Assembly (NCBI RefSeq): GCF_038443385.1
Contig: NZ_CP151726.1
Location: forward strand, 62,001 to 126,000
Origin: Stieleria varia
Lineage (GTDB): Bacteria; Planctomycetota; Planctomycetia; Pirellulales; Pirellulaceae
DNA: 64,000 nt
Direction of reading: 5' to 3'
The notes under the pieces are model-generated. The model was not told the DNA's origin and ran no database searches. It worked only from the letters and a program-made list of their open reading frames with translations. This document shows positions 7,938 to 18,021 of the stretch, one piece after another (within the stretch, counting starts at the first letter, position 1; the number at the start of each line of letters is the position of its first letter). The translations under genes were made by a program, and so were the position numbers.

Positions 7938-8918
7938 TCATTTTCGCGACTGCAAGATGTCGATCAATGTCGTGACGTCACCCTCTGCAACAACCCAGAC
8001 TCGCATCCAGTGGGGATTGTAGTAAACCCAGCCGGATTTCGAGCCCCCACGCGACCATTGCAAGAAGATTAAATCGGCTTGCAAGTTGAGACGACCGTTG
8101 TTGTACACCTTGTTGACGTAGTGTTCGTACACTTCGTCTTTGCCAATCGCCGAGGCACCTTCTGTGGGAAAAATCTGAAAGTCATATTTGACTCCGTAAT
8201 CCGTCACATTCGGCTCGTCCTGGCGCTCAAAGACCTCTCGAAAGTGGAAGGTCGCCAGCCCACTTTCATGTTCAACCAGCAACACACTCCCTTCGTAGGG
8301 AACAGAAGCTGCAACATTTCCATCAAATGAAATGGGATCTGAATCGGGTCCCTTAAAACGCTTTTCCGCCTCCCGATACTGTTTTTGAATCTCAGCGTCT
8401 GGAGTCAGAAAGCTTGCTAGGTCGACAGCTTTCTGATTCTCCTCGTCAAGGAACCGATGCGCTACGACAGGATGCAAGGACAGCTCGTGAGCGTCGAAAA
8501 CGAGCTCACCTTTCCCATCTTGCAAATAATGCCAATGCAGTTGATACGGACCGATCGATATCTCCGAGCCACTCGCTTCAACTTTTCCGTCCTTCAGTTT
8601 TGCAAACAGCTTGCCGTTTCCGGTCGTCTCTGACTTGGCTCCACGTTCCAGATAACGCCATTGGAATGGCACCCATACGATCCCATTGCCGGTCGCGTTT
8701 GCCCGTTCATCAATATTTTCTAACAGCAATGCGGCAGTACCTGCGTCTCCTGTGATCACGTAGAGACGCTGCCTGATTGGGTCGGCGTGAGTCGGTGAGT
8801 GAATCAATCCGGGGGACGTTTCATCAGCTTTGCTGTTCGTTCCCCGCAAGGCCATCACAGTGATGCAGCTCGAGATAACGAGCCCAAAAAGGAAAGGCTG
8901 TTTTGTGACGGCTTGCAT
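7938..8918 (-). CDS. Exported hypothetical protein
   Basis: A 326-residue protein with an N-terminal signal-like segment (FLFGLVISSCITVMAL). The middle contains short beta-rich motifs such as IGPYQLHWHYLQDGKGELVF and VPYEGSVLLVEHESGLATF; the end reads GGSKSGWVYYNPHWMRVWVV. I do not recognise a domain. It stands alone between two repeat-rich intergenic regions, with no near neighbour on its strand. A real gene is likely because the frame is long, has a signal peptide and has normal amino-acid composition. Confidence 0.7.
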   Translation of the reverse strand: MQAVTKQPFLFGLVISSCITVMALRGTNSKADETSPGLIHSPTHADPIRQRLYVITGDAGTAALLLENIDERANATGNGIVWVPFQWRYLERGAKSETTGNGKLFAKLKDGKVEASGSEISIGPYQLHWHYLQDGKGELVFDAHELSLHPVVAHRFLDEENQKAVDLASFLTPDAEIQKQYREAEKRFKGPDSDPISFDGNVAASVPYEGSVLLVEHESGLATFHFREVFERQDEPNVTDYGVKYDFQIFPTEGASAIGKDEVYEHYVNKVYNNGRLNLQADLIFLQWSRGGSKSGWVYYNPHWMRVWVVAEGDVTTLIDILQSRK

Positions 8919-9239
8919 TGGTAAAACTCATTCGTTTTGCACGGGGCGCTACGTGGCTCCGATTTGGATCAACGCCCGAGACATGTGTCCACGCATTGCA
9001 ACATTGTATCTGGTGCTGGATGACTCGGCTTGCCACGATAGAAATCGAGCCGCCTGCTCGGGGAGATTACGTTCAATCCCTAGTAGCTCAACGTCTCTAA
9101 GCGGATGACGCTACCAAACGCCGTGACGCGTGAGCGGCCGGGTATTGCGCGCACTGAACCCATTTCATTCCGTGAAACCCGTGACCTGACAGTCAGCGGC
9201 TTAGAAAGCAACGGTTTCACGTTGAATTTCACGCAAAAT
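8919..9239. other. Intergenic region upstream of the exported hypothetical gene
   Basis: About 320 bases that should hold the promoter of the minus-strand gene at 7938-8918. Short frames occur on both strands but none has protein-like composition. Confidence 0.4.
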
Positions 9240-9310
9240 ACCAGCACGACGCGCAAGCGAGTGAATGGAGGAACAGTAAGACGATTCACTCGCTTGCGCG
9301 TCGTGCTAGT
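9240..9310. repeat. Dispersed palindrome, arms agcacgacgcgcaagcgagt
   Basis: An inverted repeat with about 25-bp arms around a 19-base centre. The same palindrome, slightly diverged, is found at 30623-30687, and a half copy lies at 42806-42831. It lacks a T run, so it looks like a REP-type repeat rather than a terminator. Confidence 0.85.
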
Positions 9311-9419
9311 AAAGACGAGGAAAATGGTTGAAGCGATCGAAGTACTAAGCCGGACGCTATTGCGTTGCGGCTGATGTGCCACGGTAACGTCCTCATTTCA
9401 ACATAAAACAAGTTACTAC

Positions 9420-10036
9420 GACCACTCACGTCGTAGAGGAGGACATCCCACACAATATCCGCGGCTTGCGGCCTGTTGATTTAATCGAAATTGGGAACGC
9501 AAGGGTGAGCCGTGGGCCGTAAGGCACCGGGCAATGCGGTAGGCCCGGCCGCTTACGCGTCGCGGCTCACTAAATCAACAGAACACTTGCCATGGGCTTC
9601 GTCAATACCATGAGGCCCGCGGCTAGTGCCTTGCGGCTCACTCAATCAGCGGTCTCGTTCGGTGACGCTAGGCTGGTTTGTCGAGGTGACCGGATTGCGT
9701 CATGCGGGGAACGTGAAAAGAATTGTTGCTGCATATGACCGCGAAGCGGTCTCAGACGGTAGCCGGCGATAGAGCGCAGCGATCATCGCCGGTTGAGTCG
9801 GCCTGTCGCGAACCGACCCCGCAGGGTGTCGCAGCCCAGATTCCGAGAAGTCTGCGACACCCTTCGGGGTCGATTCAACAGGGTCGTCGCATACCACGGG
9901 TGCGCCTTCGGCGACCCGTGGCTACCATCTGCGATCCCTCGCGGGATCCAATTTCGCACTCACGAATCAGTACTCATACAGATGGGTAAACAAAGACGTC
10001 AGCAAAACATTTCACGTCCCGAGCATGACCTACCCA
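9420..10036. repeat. Repeat-rich intergenic region
   Basis: No credible gene. It contains a family beginning near ggcccgcggctagtgccttg (9610-9655), whose close relative is at 62520-62565. A solo copy of the 7436-type tail lies at 9659-9707. Several short hairpins lie in a row between 9735 and 9955 (for example gaccgcgaagcggtc and gatccctcgcgggatc). Confidence 0.7.
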
Positions 10037-12202
10037 TTACAGCCGGATGACCTGTTGGTCGGCAACCGTTTCGGCGTTTTGATGGCAGCGAGCGGCAAGC
10101 TCTAACTTGACGTGCCAGCAACCGTTTTCGTCGCCGGTGATCCACCAGTGCGGCAGCACACAGACGCTTTGGTGCACCAACTCAAAACCGGCTTCGCTCT
10201 GGCTGACCGTTTCGATCGGGAACGCCCAGATGCTGCTGGGACGATCCAATCCCAACGACACGTCGATGTCTAGCCAGCGGTCTGAAAGGTTCAATCCGGA
10301 CACGTCGTGCAAGTCCAGTTTTTCACCGAGTTGCCCCATCCGATTGCCGGAGACATCGCTGAAGTAGCGATCGTCCGCACCGGAGGGCAGTCCCGAGAAA
10401 TTCATCTCGATCGCGAAGTGCAACTGTCGGTCCCGCGGCAGGTTTTCCAGCAAGTAAGTGATCTCCAGACTTTCGCTACCGGCAAGCATGGTGACCGCCT
10501 TGGTCAACTTGATCGGAATGCCCCACGCATTGCCTTCGCGGTGCATCTGAACTTGCACGCGATCTTCGCCGCGGCGGAGTTTGGTCTCAAATGGCAGGGC
10601 AACGAAATCGCCCCGCTCGGGAGCCTCACCGCGCGAAACCGTATCAAGCGACGCGTCGTTGTCGTAGAAGTGATCCATCAGGCTCTTGCGGGCGTAGCGA
10701 TCGTACTGCAGGCGTTGATCCAGGCCCTCTTGTTTGAACACCACGCGGTCATGAATGCTGGCGACGTTTTCGCCATCGACCGACGGCCCGGCGAGCACTT
10801 TACGGTGATAACTTTCAGGCCGCCGTTGCAAGGTTGCGAGCAGATTGTGACTGATTTCTCGCACATCCAACTCATACATACGGCCGCCCATGCCTGGTGC
10901 CACCCAAGCACACAGCTTGTCGTTGCTCAAGCGGACTTCCTGCAATCCGTCAAAGTTGTAATCGTCCGCCGTGGCGTGAAGCGCGCCGTGGTTGCCGCCC
11001 CCGATCCGCTCCAGCAAGTTGTCCGCGGCGATCAAATGCTCGTAGACAGCGTTGCGCAAGTGCGGCAGGTAGATCCCGCCGAACGCACCGTGCCAGTACG
11101 GACAGTTGCATTGACCGCGATAAAGATGATCGCGAATGACGGCCAGCTCACCGGCATCGACGCCTGCCGATTCGGCATCCGCCAATCGACGACTGACGTG
11201 CATCATGCGAGCGTACATCTCGTTGGTTTCGGGATACTTTGTCTTGAAGTTCCGCCAGAATCCGCCGCGAATGAATGTCTTGAGTGTCTCCCAGTGCTCA
11301 TCGTGCTCCATCGCGTGCACGACATCGTCGAGCTTGTTCTGCGATTCAACCGGCAGCGCCCACTCGGTCATCTCGCGATAGCTGCAATCGGGCAAGTAGA
11401 CCTTGCCAGCGGCGGGAGTGCTCTCGACGGCTTGCGACAACGTGATCGTGTGCAACCATTCGGCGTTCTCGGTCAGCGCACCAAAGAAATCACGCAGCCA
11501 GCCTTTCTCATAGACGTGCACCTTGGTGTCCGGCCATGTGCCAAATTTTTCACCGTCGTCACCGAACGTCAGCACACCACCGGGAGCCTGATGCGACATT
11601 TCACGACAATGGTCGATCGTTGCCGCAACGCTCTGGAACGGAATCGTGTAGCGAAGGTGCTCCGAGCCCGGGAATACCCTCAGCATGCGACCTTGGTCTT
11701 CTGTGACATAGTATCCGGTGAGTTGGTCAGCGGGGATGCCTGCGGCGCGAAAGTGATAGTCATCCAACACCGTATACCGAATGCCCGCATCCACGACATC
11801 GCTCGTCAGACCGGACTCCCAGACGCGCTCGGGAGTCCACATGCCATGCGGACGAACGCCCAAATTGCGTTCCAACCAAGCACCGTACGTTTCAATCTGG
11901 CCGACGCGATCGCGACTGGGCAACATGGTGAGGATCGGTTCGTACTGAGGTCCGCCGACGATCTCGATGCGACCCGATTCGATCAGCAGACGCAGACGAT
12001 CCAGGTACTCCGGGTGACGCTGGGCGATCCACATCATCAGCGGACCGGAGGTGTGCAGCGAAATGTTCAACCGGTCAAAAGGCTCGAACACATCCAGAAA
12101 CGGCAGATAGCTGTCCTGATAGGCCTGCTCGAAAACACCGTCGAAATTTCCGATCGGTTGGTGATTGTGCAGGACCAAGCAGAGATGGATGTGCGGCATC
12201 AT
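10037..12202 (-). CDS. GH57 family alpha-glucan enzyme (4-alpha-glucanotransferase/amylase type)
   Basis: A 721-residue enzyme acting on alpha-1,4-glucans, cytoplasmic (no signal peptide). The five GH57 regions are visible: HNHQP (residues 12-16), the GGPQYEP region near 84-90, MWTPERVWES with the likely nucleophile Glu125, and TFGDDGEKFG with the likely acid/base Asp216. The 91-residue spacing of the two catalytic residues equals that of the Thermococcus litoralis 4-alpha-glucanotransferase (E123/D214). The C-terminal half is the beta-sandwich typical of these enzymes. I chose the ATG at 12202 (MMPHIHLCLVLHNHQ) over the longer frame start at 12397, whose extra 65 residues have no family match. 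The precise specificity is not settled. Confidence 0.88.
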   Translation of the reverse strand: MMPHIHLCLVLHNHQPIGNFDGVFEQAYQDSYLPFLDVFEPFDRLNISLHTSGPLMMWIAQRHPEYLDRLRLLIESGRIEIVGGPQYEPILTMLPSRDRVGQIETYGAWLERNLGVRPHGMWTPERVWESGLTSDVVDAGIRYTVLDDYHFRAAGIPADQLTGYYVTEDQGRMLRVFPGSEHLRYTIPFQSVAATIDHCREMSHQAPGGVLTFGDDGEKFGTWPDTKVHVYEKGWLRDFFGALTENAEWLHTITLSQAVESTPAAGKVYLPDCSYREMTEWALPVESQNKLDDVVHAMEHDEHWETLKTFIRGGFWRNFKTKYPETNEMYARMMHVSRRLADAESAGVDAGELAVIRDHLYRGQCNCPYWHGAFGGIYLPHLRNAVYEHLIAADNLLERIGGGNHGALHATADDYNFDGLQEVRLSNDKLCAWVAPGMGGRMYELDVREISHNLLATLQRRPESYHRKVLAGPSVDGENVASIHDRVVFKQEGLDQRLQYDRYARKSLMDHFYDNDASLDTVSRGEAPERGDFVALPFETKLRRGEDRVQVQMHREGNAWGIPIKLTKAVTMLAGSESLEITYLLENLPRDRQLHFAIEMNFSGLPSGADDRYFSDVSGNRMGQLGEKLDLHDVSGLNLSDRWLDIDVSLGLDRPSSIWAFPIETVSQSEAGFELVHQSVCVLPHWWITGDENGCWHVKLELAARCHQNAETVADQQVIRL

Positions 12203-12650
12203 GTTTGTTCTAGCTGACAGCGTGAAAGGATTGATTGCAAAAGGCGTGCGTTTCCGTTCGAACGTCGATTCTACGCAACGCGGGCACTTTTCCGAATGAC
12301 CACAACGCCTTGCTTGCAGCGATCGCACCGAATGGGGCCGGTCGTTGTGGTAAAGGTTCACCCAGCGGGATCGCACTGCCCAACCGTTAGACTCCATCGA
12401 TTAGAGACGTATCGGCAGGGTGAGGCCACCGAGTTGACTTGATTTGCCGGCCCGAGTTTCACAAAGCGGAAACAGGGGCAGATTGAGTGCCACAGTTTTT
12501 CAGCATTGGATTTCGGGAGACTTCGCCTGGGCTGTTCAATGATTGGGATTGGCAAAGCGTTTGGCGGAGCACCCTATCGACTTGAAAAGTCCAGCGACGT
12601 TTACGCAAGATTCATTCCTTGCTTCCGCCGGGCTTGCCCCGGTTCGGAGC
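12203..12650. other. Intergenic region upstream of the GH57 gene
   Basis: About 450 bases without a supported gene. It presumably carries the promoter of the minus-strand GH57 gene. Small frames here have no coding character. Confidence 0.4.
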
Positions 12651-12775
12651 AACAACTGGCAGCTACCATCAACAAAAGCACATTCACCGCCCCCACGGCC
12701 CGCGAATCGCCGAAGGCGATACGCTGGCCGTGGGGGATTTCTGTTGGCGAGTGAAGGTAGCCGACAGTTGTTTCC
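12651..12775. repeat. Long imperfect inverted repeat
   Basis: Arms of about 50 bp: caacaactggcagctacc with cgcccccacggcc on the left, facing ggccgtggggg with ggtagccgacagttg on the right. It can fold into one long hairpin with a centre near cgaatcgccgaaggcga. Intergenic, no T run. Confidence 0.7.
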
Positions 12776-12862
12776 TCCGCCGAGACAAACTCGACGGAAG
12801 GAGCTGCGCGGAACAAAACTTGCGTAACAAGAGAAAAGAAGTGTGGAAGTGCAAAAACAAAC

Positions 12863-13129
12863 TCAATCGACTTCAATCGATGTCAGCATGTAGTCGGTCG
12901 ACGAACGTCCTTGCTGACGTAGACGTTGTGCCGCGCGCATTGCCCTCGCCTCTCGTAACGCTTCCGCCCGGGCCAGGCGAGTCGGCAAGGCTTGCTGCTC
13001 CCGTCTCAGCATTGCCAGTCGCTGACGCTGGGCATTCTGGTGCATGTAGCCAATCATTTGTCGCTGTCGGATGATGCGATGAAGGCCACCGGACTGAGGG
13101 TAGGATTTCCGCGGCGTTTGATTTGACAT
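12863..13129 (-). CDS. Possible small basic hypothetical protein
   Basis: An 88-residue Arg/Gln/Ala-rich protein starting MSNQTPRKSYPQS at the ATG at 13129. The middle (RQRQMIGYMHQNAQRQRL, then alanine-rich LARAEALREARAMRAAQRL) is predicted to be helical and very basic. It lies divergently from the binding-protein gene with only about 45 bases between starts. An overlapping alternative frame on the same strand (12873-13133) looks less protein-like. I recognise no family; it could be a chance frame in GC-rich DNA. Confidence 0.4.
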   Translation of the reverse strand: MSNQTPRKSYPQSGGLHRIIRQRQMIGYMHQNAQRQRLAMLRREQQALPTRLARAEALREARAMRAAQRLRQQGRSSTDYMLTSIEVD

Positions 13130-13174
13130 ACAACTCGGTTGTCCACAGTTCATTCTCGTTCGATCAAGTCCGTC

Positions 13175-14095
13175 ATGCGTATCGTTTCCTTGCTACCCAG
13201 TGCGACCGAGATCATTTGCTGCCTCGGCTTACGAGAATCGCTTGTAGGCGTGACTCATGAATGCGACTATCCGCGGGACGTGATCGAGTTGCCCAAGGTG
13301 ACACGAACGTTGATTCCTCACGACGCAACAAGCCATGAAATCGATGAGCTCGTTCGCCAGCAACTGCAAACCGAAAAGGCTCTCTACAGCCTGGACATGG
13401 AGGTGCTCCATTCGGTTCGCCCTGATTTGATCGTGACCCAAGCACTGTGTGATGTTTGTGCGGTCGCCGAAAGCGCGGTTCAAGCCGCCGCCTGCTCGTT
13501 GCCTGGTCAGCCCCGAGTGGTGAATCTGGAACCGACGTGTTTGGAGGATGTTTTCCAGTGCATCTCGCTCGTCGGTCGAGCTGCCGGGCGTGAATCGGAT
13601 GCCGATCACTATTTGGCGTCCCTACGTTCCCGCGTGGACGCGGTCGCCAGACGCAGTGAATCCGTCGCCGAACGACCGTCGGTCATGTTGTTGGAATGGA
13701 TCGACCCGCCGTTCAGCGCCGGGCACTGGAGTCCCGAACTTGTCGAGATCGCCGGTGGCCGAGAGATCATTGGCGTTGCGGGCGAGCGTTCGGTCACCAC
13801 ACCATGGGAGAGGATTGTTGCGGCGGACCCTGACGTGATCGTCTTGGCCTGCTGTGGTTTTGATGTCGACCGCACGCTGCAAGACATGCCGATTCTGAAA
13901 TCGTATCCAGGTTGGTCGGACTTGCGATGCGTGCGTTCAGGTCGTGTTTACGTGGTCGACGGCTCGGCTTACTTCAGCCGACCCGGCCCGCGTTTGGTGG
14001 ACAGCTTGGAGCTCATCGCACACGCGTTGCACCCAACGGTTCATCCGCTGCCGCCAGGATTGCCGGCAGCTTATCGGATCCCAAACCTACTTTGA
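13175..14095 (+). CDS. Periplasmic-binding-protein-like protein of the cobalamin/iron (BtuF) type
   Basis: About 306 residues starting MRIVSLLPSATEIICCLGL, which is the typical opening of planctomycete BtuF-like cobalamin-binding proteins (class III binding fold). ATG 13175 is preferred to ATG 13139 because the family begins here. There is no clear signal peptide, so it may act in the cytoplasm. Further family features are VGVTHECDYP, the DLIVTQALCDVCAV region in the first lobe, and PDVIVLACCGFD with GRVYVVDGSAYFSRPGPR in the second. No ABC permease or ATPase is adjacent. Its end overlaps the convergent DUF1080 gene by 9 bases. Ligand unproven. Confidence 0.8.
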   Translation: MRIVSLLPSATEIICCLGLRESLVGVTHECDYPRDVIELPKVTRTLIPHDATSHEIDELVRQQLQTEKALYSLDMEVLHSVRPDLIVTQALCDVCAVAESAVQAAACSLPGQPRVVNLEPTCLEDVFQCISLVGRAAGRESDADHYLASLRSRVDAVARRSESVAERPSVMLLEWIDPPFSAGHWSPELVEIAGGREIIGVAGERSVTTPWERIVAADPDVIVLACCGFDVDRTLQDMPILKSYPGWSDLRCVRSGRVYVVDGSAYFSRPGPRLVDSLELIAHALHPTVHPLPPGLPAAYRIPNLL

Positions 14096-15403
14096 GGCAG
14101 CCTCGGCTTTTTCGTCAGCCGCTTTGTCGTTCTTTGCGGGTGCAAATGTTTTTTCTGCAGCTGGTTTGGTCTCTGCCGGTTTGGCTTCGGCTTTGTCCTT
14201 CTTTGCTTCTGCAGGTTTCTCTTGCTTTGCGTCGGGCTTCTTATCTTCTTTGTCCGAGGCGGCGCTAGGTTTCTGCTTTTCCGCAGACTGCTTTTCAGTT
14301 GATTTCTTCTCGGGCGATTCTGGTTTGGGATCGTCTTTTTTCGTGACCGGGAATTCCACCGTGGTCAATCCACGGTCGATTACCCACATGTTTCGGAACC
14401 GAACCGGATCGCCGTGGTTTTGAATGTGGATCGGCAAGAGCAACGGTGCTTCTTCTTTGCCAGCACCGGTCTTGTTCGGCAAGGAAACGTTGTCTTGGAC
14501 TTTGACGCCGTTGATCCAACTGGTGATATGAGCGCCACGAATCTTGCTGCCGTCGGAGGCCCAGCGGGGCGCGGTGAACTGAATGTCGTAGGTTTGCCAG
14601 ACCAGCGGCGGCAAGCACATGTTCAGATCGGGTGCCTTGAATCGATACAACGCTCCGCATCCATCGAACACCGGTTCGGTGGCAAAGGAATCCAGGACTT
14701 GGCATTCATAGCGGCTTTGCAAATACAAGCCGCTGTTGCCTCTCGATTGGCCGGTAGCCTGAGGCATGTACGGCAGTCGGAACTCGACGTGCATGTTGAA
14801 GTCTTGCAGCATGGGACGAATTTCGGCACCCTCCATCAACAGCCCATCGTCCGTCATGCGTGCGCCGACGAACTGATCAACGTTCGTGCCATCAAATAGC
14901 ACCAACGCTCCCGCGGGCGGTGTGGCGCCCAAGGTCGGGCTTTGACGTTCGACTCGGTCGAGGTGTCCCAGTTTGTCGCCTTTGCGATCCACGATCAGGC
15001 AATGATCTTTCTCGACAAAGATTGCCCAGGGTCCGCCGGACAGAACAACATAGTCGCCGCTGCGGATCCCGATCATCTTCGTCATCTCGGGCTTGTGCTT
15101 TTCTTGACCGGGCAAGCCACCCCAGAAGGAAATGGCTTCGAACTGATCTCCGCCGATCGGTCGGATCTGTAGTGCCAAGGGCTCGTACTGGTTTTCTCCG
15201 GTCTTAATCGCTCCCGCAAATTCACCCAGCAATGCGTAGTTGGGGTCGTCGGTTGGCGGAGACGTGAACGCGGGTCCCTTGCCTGATCGTTGTGCCATTG
15301 CGCTGGTTGAGCAGACGGCAACTGCTGCGAGAGCGAACGTCAACGCCAAAGATGATTTCGGAACGAATCGAAAGATCGAGAGTGGGGAGGGACGATTGGG
15401 CAT
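14087..15403 (-). CDS. Secreted DUF1080 (3-keto-disaccharide hydrolase-like) protein with a charged C-terminal tail
   Basis: 438 residues with a signal peptide (SLALTFALAAVAVCSTSAMA, cleaved before QRSGKG). Residues about 170-350 are a DUF1080 concanavalin-like domain: GALVLFDGTNVDQF, then GNSGLYLQSRYECQVLDSF and VWQTYDIQFTAPRW, with DRGLTTVEFP at its end. The last 90 residues are a low-complexity Lys/Glu/Ala/Pro tail (KKDDPKPESPEKKSTEKQ and similar), which could be a wall-contact or disordered segment. Family members with activity cleave 3-keto glycosides, but this one is untested. It is divergent from the sulfatase. Confidence 0.85.
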   Translation of the reverse strand: MPNRPSPLSIFRFVPKSSLALTFALAAVAVCSTSAMAQRSGKGPAFTSPPTDDPNYALLGEFAGAIKTGENQYEPLALQIRPIGGDQFEAISFWGGLPGQEKHKPEMTKMIGIRSGDYVVLSGGPWAIFVEKDHCLIVDRKGDKLGHLDRVERQSPTLGATPPAGALVLFDGTNVDQFVGARMTDDGLLMEGAEIRPMLQDFNMHVEFRLPYMPQATGQSRGNSGLYLQSRYECQVLDSFATEPVFDGCGALYRFKAPDLNMCLPPLVWQTYDIQFTAPRWASDGSKIRGAHITSWINGVKVQDNVSLPNKTGAGKEEAPLLLPIHIQNHGDPVRFRNMWVIDRGLTTVEFPVTKKDDPKPESPEKKSTEKQSAEKQKPSAASDKEDKKPDAKQEKPAEAKKDKAEAKPAETKPAAEKTFAPAKNDKAADEKAEAASK

Positions 15404-15466
15404 GAGTCTGTGAGGCTCGAGCGGGGGTGATGGATTCGTGAGGCTGACCGAGGCGGGATTTTGAGT

Positions 15467-15584
15467 CTAGTGCATCGTCCAGTCTTGATTTTGGGGTTAG
15501 CCACGGTTGTGTCACGAAAACCGTGGCTAACGCCAAAACGGCTCATTTATCGAACCCACGTTCTAAGACTGGACGATGCACTAG
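15467..15584. repeat. 118-bp element with perfect 20-bp terminal inverted repeats
   Basis: The ends are ctagtgcatcgtccagtctt and its exact complement. Inside is a second palindrome, agccacgg...ccgtggct. The same element in reverse orientation is at 44695-44827, with 15 extra bases. A half copy lies at 42929-42968. It lies between the DUF1080 gene and the sulfatase, so it sits in the divergent promoter region. MITE-like. Confidence 0.88.
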
Positions 15585-15754
15585 GCACAGCACAAGCCTA
15601 ATTGCGGGCTGTTGCCGAGGCCAGCATGGGGCTCAAAAAACCCACGATTGCCCCCCAAGCGACGTTTGGGGCGTGACAGGCGTTACGATTAGAATGCGTT
15701 TCTGCGAATCACCCGCCCATCCATTCCCCCCCTCCCAGCTCACAAATTGCTCCC

Positions 15755-17332
15755 ATGATCCAGATGCTTCATTCGACCCGATCGATGATCGCTGCGACCG
15801 TCTATGCGGCGATCGCGATGCTGTCCGTCCACGCCTTTGCGGCCGATCGCCCCAACATCGTATTCATCTTTACCGATGACCATTGCCAGCAGGCGCTCAG
15901 CGCATATGACCCGTCACGCGTCAGCACACCCAACATGGATCGCATCGCTCGCGAAGGCATGCGGTTTGATCGATGCTATGTGACCAACGCGATTTGTGGT
16001 CCCAGCAGGGCCGTGATTCAAACAGGTAAGTACAGCCATCTCAACGGATTTGCCACCAACCGAGATCGATTCAACGGCGATCAGCAAACCTTTCCCAAGC
16101 TGTTGCAGGCCGCAGGATATCAGACCGCCATCGTCGGCAAATGGCACTTGGTTTCCACCCCACAGGGATACGACTACTACGACATCCTGCAAGGTCAGGG
16201 ACCCTACTACAATCCGCCGATGATCACGGCCGGCGAAGACGGCAAGCCGGTGACGCGTCGGCATACCGGTTACACGACCGAAATCATCACCGAAAAAACA
16301 CTGTCGTGGCTGAAGGAGAAACGTGATCCGAACAAGCCCTTCATGGTGATGTATCAACACAAGGCACCGCACCGAGATTGGAGACCCGCGCCAAAGTATC
16401 TCCATTGGCTGGACGACGTGACGGTCCCCGAACCCGAAACGCTTTGGGACAACTATGACGGGCGCACGCAGTCGGCAGGTCGTCAGTCGATGACGATTAA
16501 GGAACACTTGACTCCGAGAGACCTGAAACTTGCCGGTTACGGCAACATGAACGATGAGCAAAAGAAGGTTTGGGATGCTGCCTACGGTCCCAAGAACGAG
16601 GCCTTCGAAAAAGCCAAGCCCGATATGACGGAAAAGGAAATCATTCAGTGGAAATATCAACGCTACGTGAAAGACTACTTGCGTTGCGTCAAAAGCGTTG
16701 ATGACGGGATCGGCGAAGTCCTTGATTATCTCGATGAAGCGGGACTGGCGGACAACACGGTGGTGATGTACTCATCCGACCAAGGTTGGTATCTCGGCGA
16801 ACACGGCTGGTTCGATAAGCGTTGGATGTACGAAGAGTCACTCAAGACACCTTTGCTGGCCCGTTGGCCGGGCACCATCGCACCGGGATCGACGAACAAC
16901 GACATCGTTTCCAACCTCGACTTCGCGGAGACTTTTCTCGACATAGCCGGCGTTCCCATCCCCGGTGACATGCAGGGACGAAGCCTGGTGCCGATTTTCA
17001 AAGGCAACACGCCGAACGATTGGCGTCAGGTTTTCTACTACCACTATTACGAGAACCCGGGTGCCCACAACGTCGCCCGACATTTCGGCGTGACGGATGG
17101 AAAGCACAAGCTGATCCACTACTACGCCCTGGAGGGCAAGGCGATCAACGACTGGGAACTGTTCGACTTGGCCAGCGATCCCAACGAACTGCAAAACGTC
17201 TACGGCAGCAGCGAGCACATGAGCCAACAAAAACGTTTGGCTGACGAGCTGGAGCGTTTGAGGAAACAGTTCGCGGTTCCTGAAGACACCGACTTGGGTG
17301 CCAGGCAACGGAACCAACGCAACAAAAAGTGA
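15755..17332 (+). CDS. Secreted S1 family sulfatase
   Basis: 525 residues with a signal peptide of about 30 (ends HAFAA). [15 protein letters not shown] carries metal-binding aspartates (D41, D42). The activation motif CGPSR begins at Cys81, the residue normally converted to formylglycine by the sulfatase-maturing enzyme. GKWHLV (about 127-132) and the late HRDWRP and [15 protein letters not shown] are further S1 motifs. It acts on sulfate esters of polysaccharides outside the cytoplasm. No maturase is seen in the window. The start is the ATG at 15755 with the best signal sequence. Substrate is unknown; planctomycetes encode very many of these. Confidence 0.93.
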   Translation: MIQMLHSTRSMIAATVYAAIAMLSVHAFAADRPNIVFIFTDDHCQQALSAYDPSRVSTPNMDRIAREGMRFDRCYVTNAICGPSRAVIQTGKYSHLNGFATNRDRFNGDQQTFPKLLQAAGYQTAIVGKWHLVSTPQGYDYYDILQGQGPYYNPPMITAGEDGKPVTRRHTGYTTEIITEKTLSWLKEKRDPNKPFMVMYQHKAPHRDWRPAPKYLHWLDDVTVPEPETLWDNYDGRTQSAGRQSMTIKEHLTPRDLKLAGYGNMNDEQKKVWDAAYGPKNEAFEKAKPDMTEKEIIQWKYQRYVKDYLRCVKSVDDGIGEVLDYLDEAGLADNTVVMYSSDQGWYLGEHGWFDKRWMYEESLKTPLLARWPGTIAPGSTNNDIVSNLDFAETFLDIAGVPIPGDMQGRSLVPIFKGNTPNDWRQVFYYHYYENPGAHNVARHFGVTDGKHKLIHYYALEGKAINDWELFDLASDPNELQNVYGSSEHMSQQKRLADELERLRKQFAVPEDTDLGARQRNQRNKK

Positions 17333-17335
17333 CAA

Positions 17336-17363
17336 GTACGTCAGGCTTTCTAGCCTGACGTAC
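17336..17363. repeat. Perfect 12-bp-stem palindrome after the sulfatase
   Basis: gtacgtcaggct, a short loop, agcctgacgtac. There is no T run, so this is a REP-like palindrome or weak transcription stop rather than a canonical terminator. A degenerate relative (gtcaggctggaaagcc) follows at once. Confidence 0.7.
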
Positions 17364-18021
17364 ATGGGGAGTAGGTCAGGCTGGAAAGCCCAGGGCTTTT
17401 AACATCTCTGTACTGAACATGTCTGTACTGAGCGTCAAACCATGAAGAACACTGGATTGACTCGTTGCAAAGGAGTTGCAGACATGTCATGGATGGCTAG
17501 GTAGGCATCACGCTCAGCCGTGATGCGGTGCGACCAAGCGGTTTGCAATCCAGAAAACGTCGTCGGCCCTTGGGTGTCAAACGAAGCTGCTACCGGCATC
17601 TCCAACCCTCAAATCAACTGTTCGACACGATCGACTGAGATTGCGAAATCTGTCGTCGAGCGTCATCCTGCGGGGGACGTGCGGAAAATAAGTGTCGCGA
17701 AATCCACGTAGCAATCATCGCTTCGCGTGATTTTGGCAACGGGAGAGGACACATATTCTCCAAACCGACCACGAAGTGGTAAAACAACATAGCCTGGGGT
17801 CGCGGCGAAGCCAGCGCACCCCGAGTTAGCTCCGATAGCTGCGGAGCAGCGACAGCATACAGCATGGGGTGCCAACCCCATGTTTCTGCAAGCGAGTCCG
17901 CCCAGAAGCTGCGGAGCAGCGACAGCATAAAACGTTTGGTGCAGCCCACAGCACGCGGTGGTCCGGATGCAATCTGTCGCCGCTCCGCGGCTTGTTGGCG
18001 GCATCGGGCGGTGTTCACCTG
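17364..18021. other. Gene-free repeat-rich stretch left of the insertion sequence
   Basis: Contains two direct copies of agctgcggagcagcgacagc (near 17838 and 17908) and several GC-rich hairpins. Short frames on both strands are not protein-like. Confidence 0.6.

Noticed and set aside
10307-12217. 636-residue open frame on the plus strand opposite the GH57 gene
   Set aside because: It is the antisense shadow of a gene with five clear family motifs; its amino-acid text has no domain or normal composition.
12873-13133. Alternative minus-strand frame overlapping the small basic protein
   Set aside because: Composition (repeated S/T/A/R runs) is less protein-like than the frame starting at 13129.
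13100-13175. Cobalamin riboswitch before the BtuF-like gene
   Set aside because: The distance is too short and no B12-box-like consensus is seen.
17520-18020. Several short frames left of the insertion sequence
   Set aside because: They lie within palindromes and direct repeats and have no domain or start signal.
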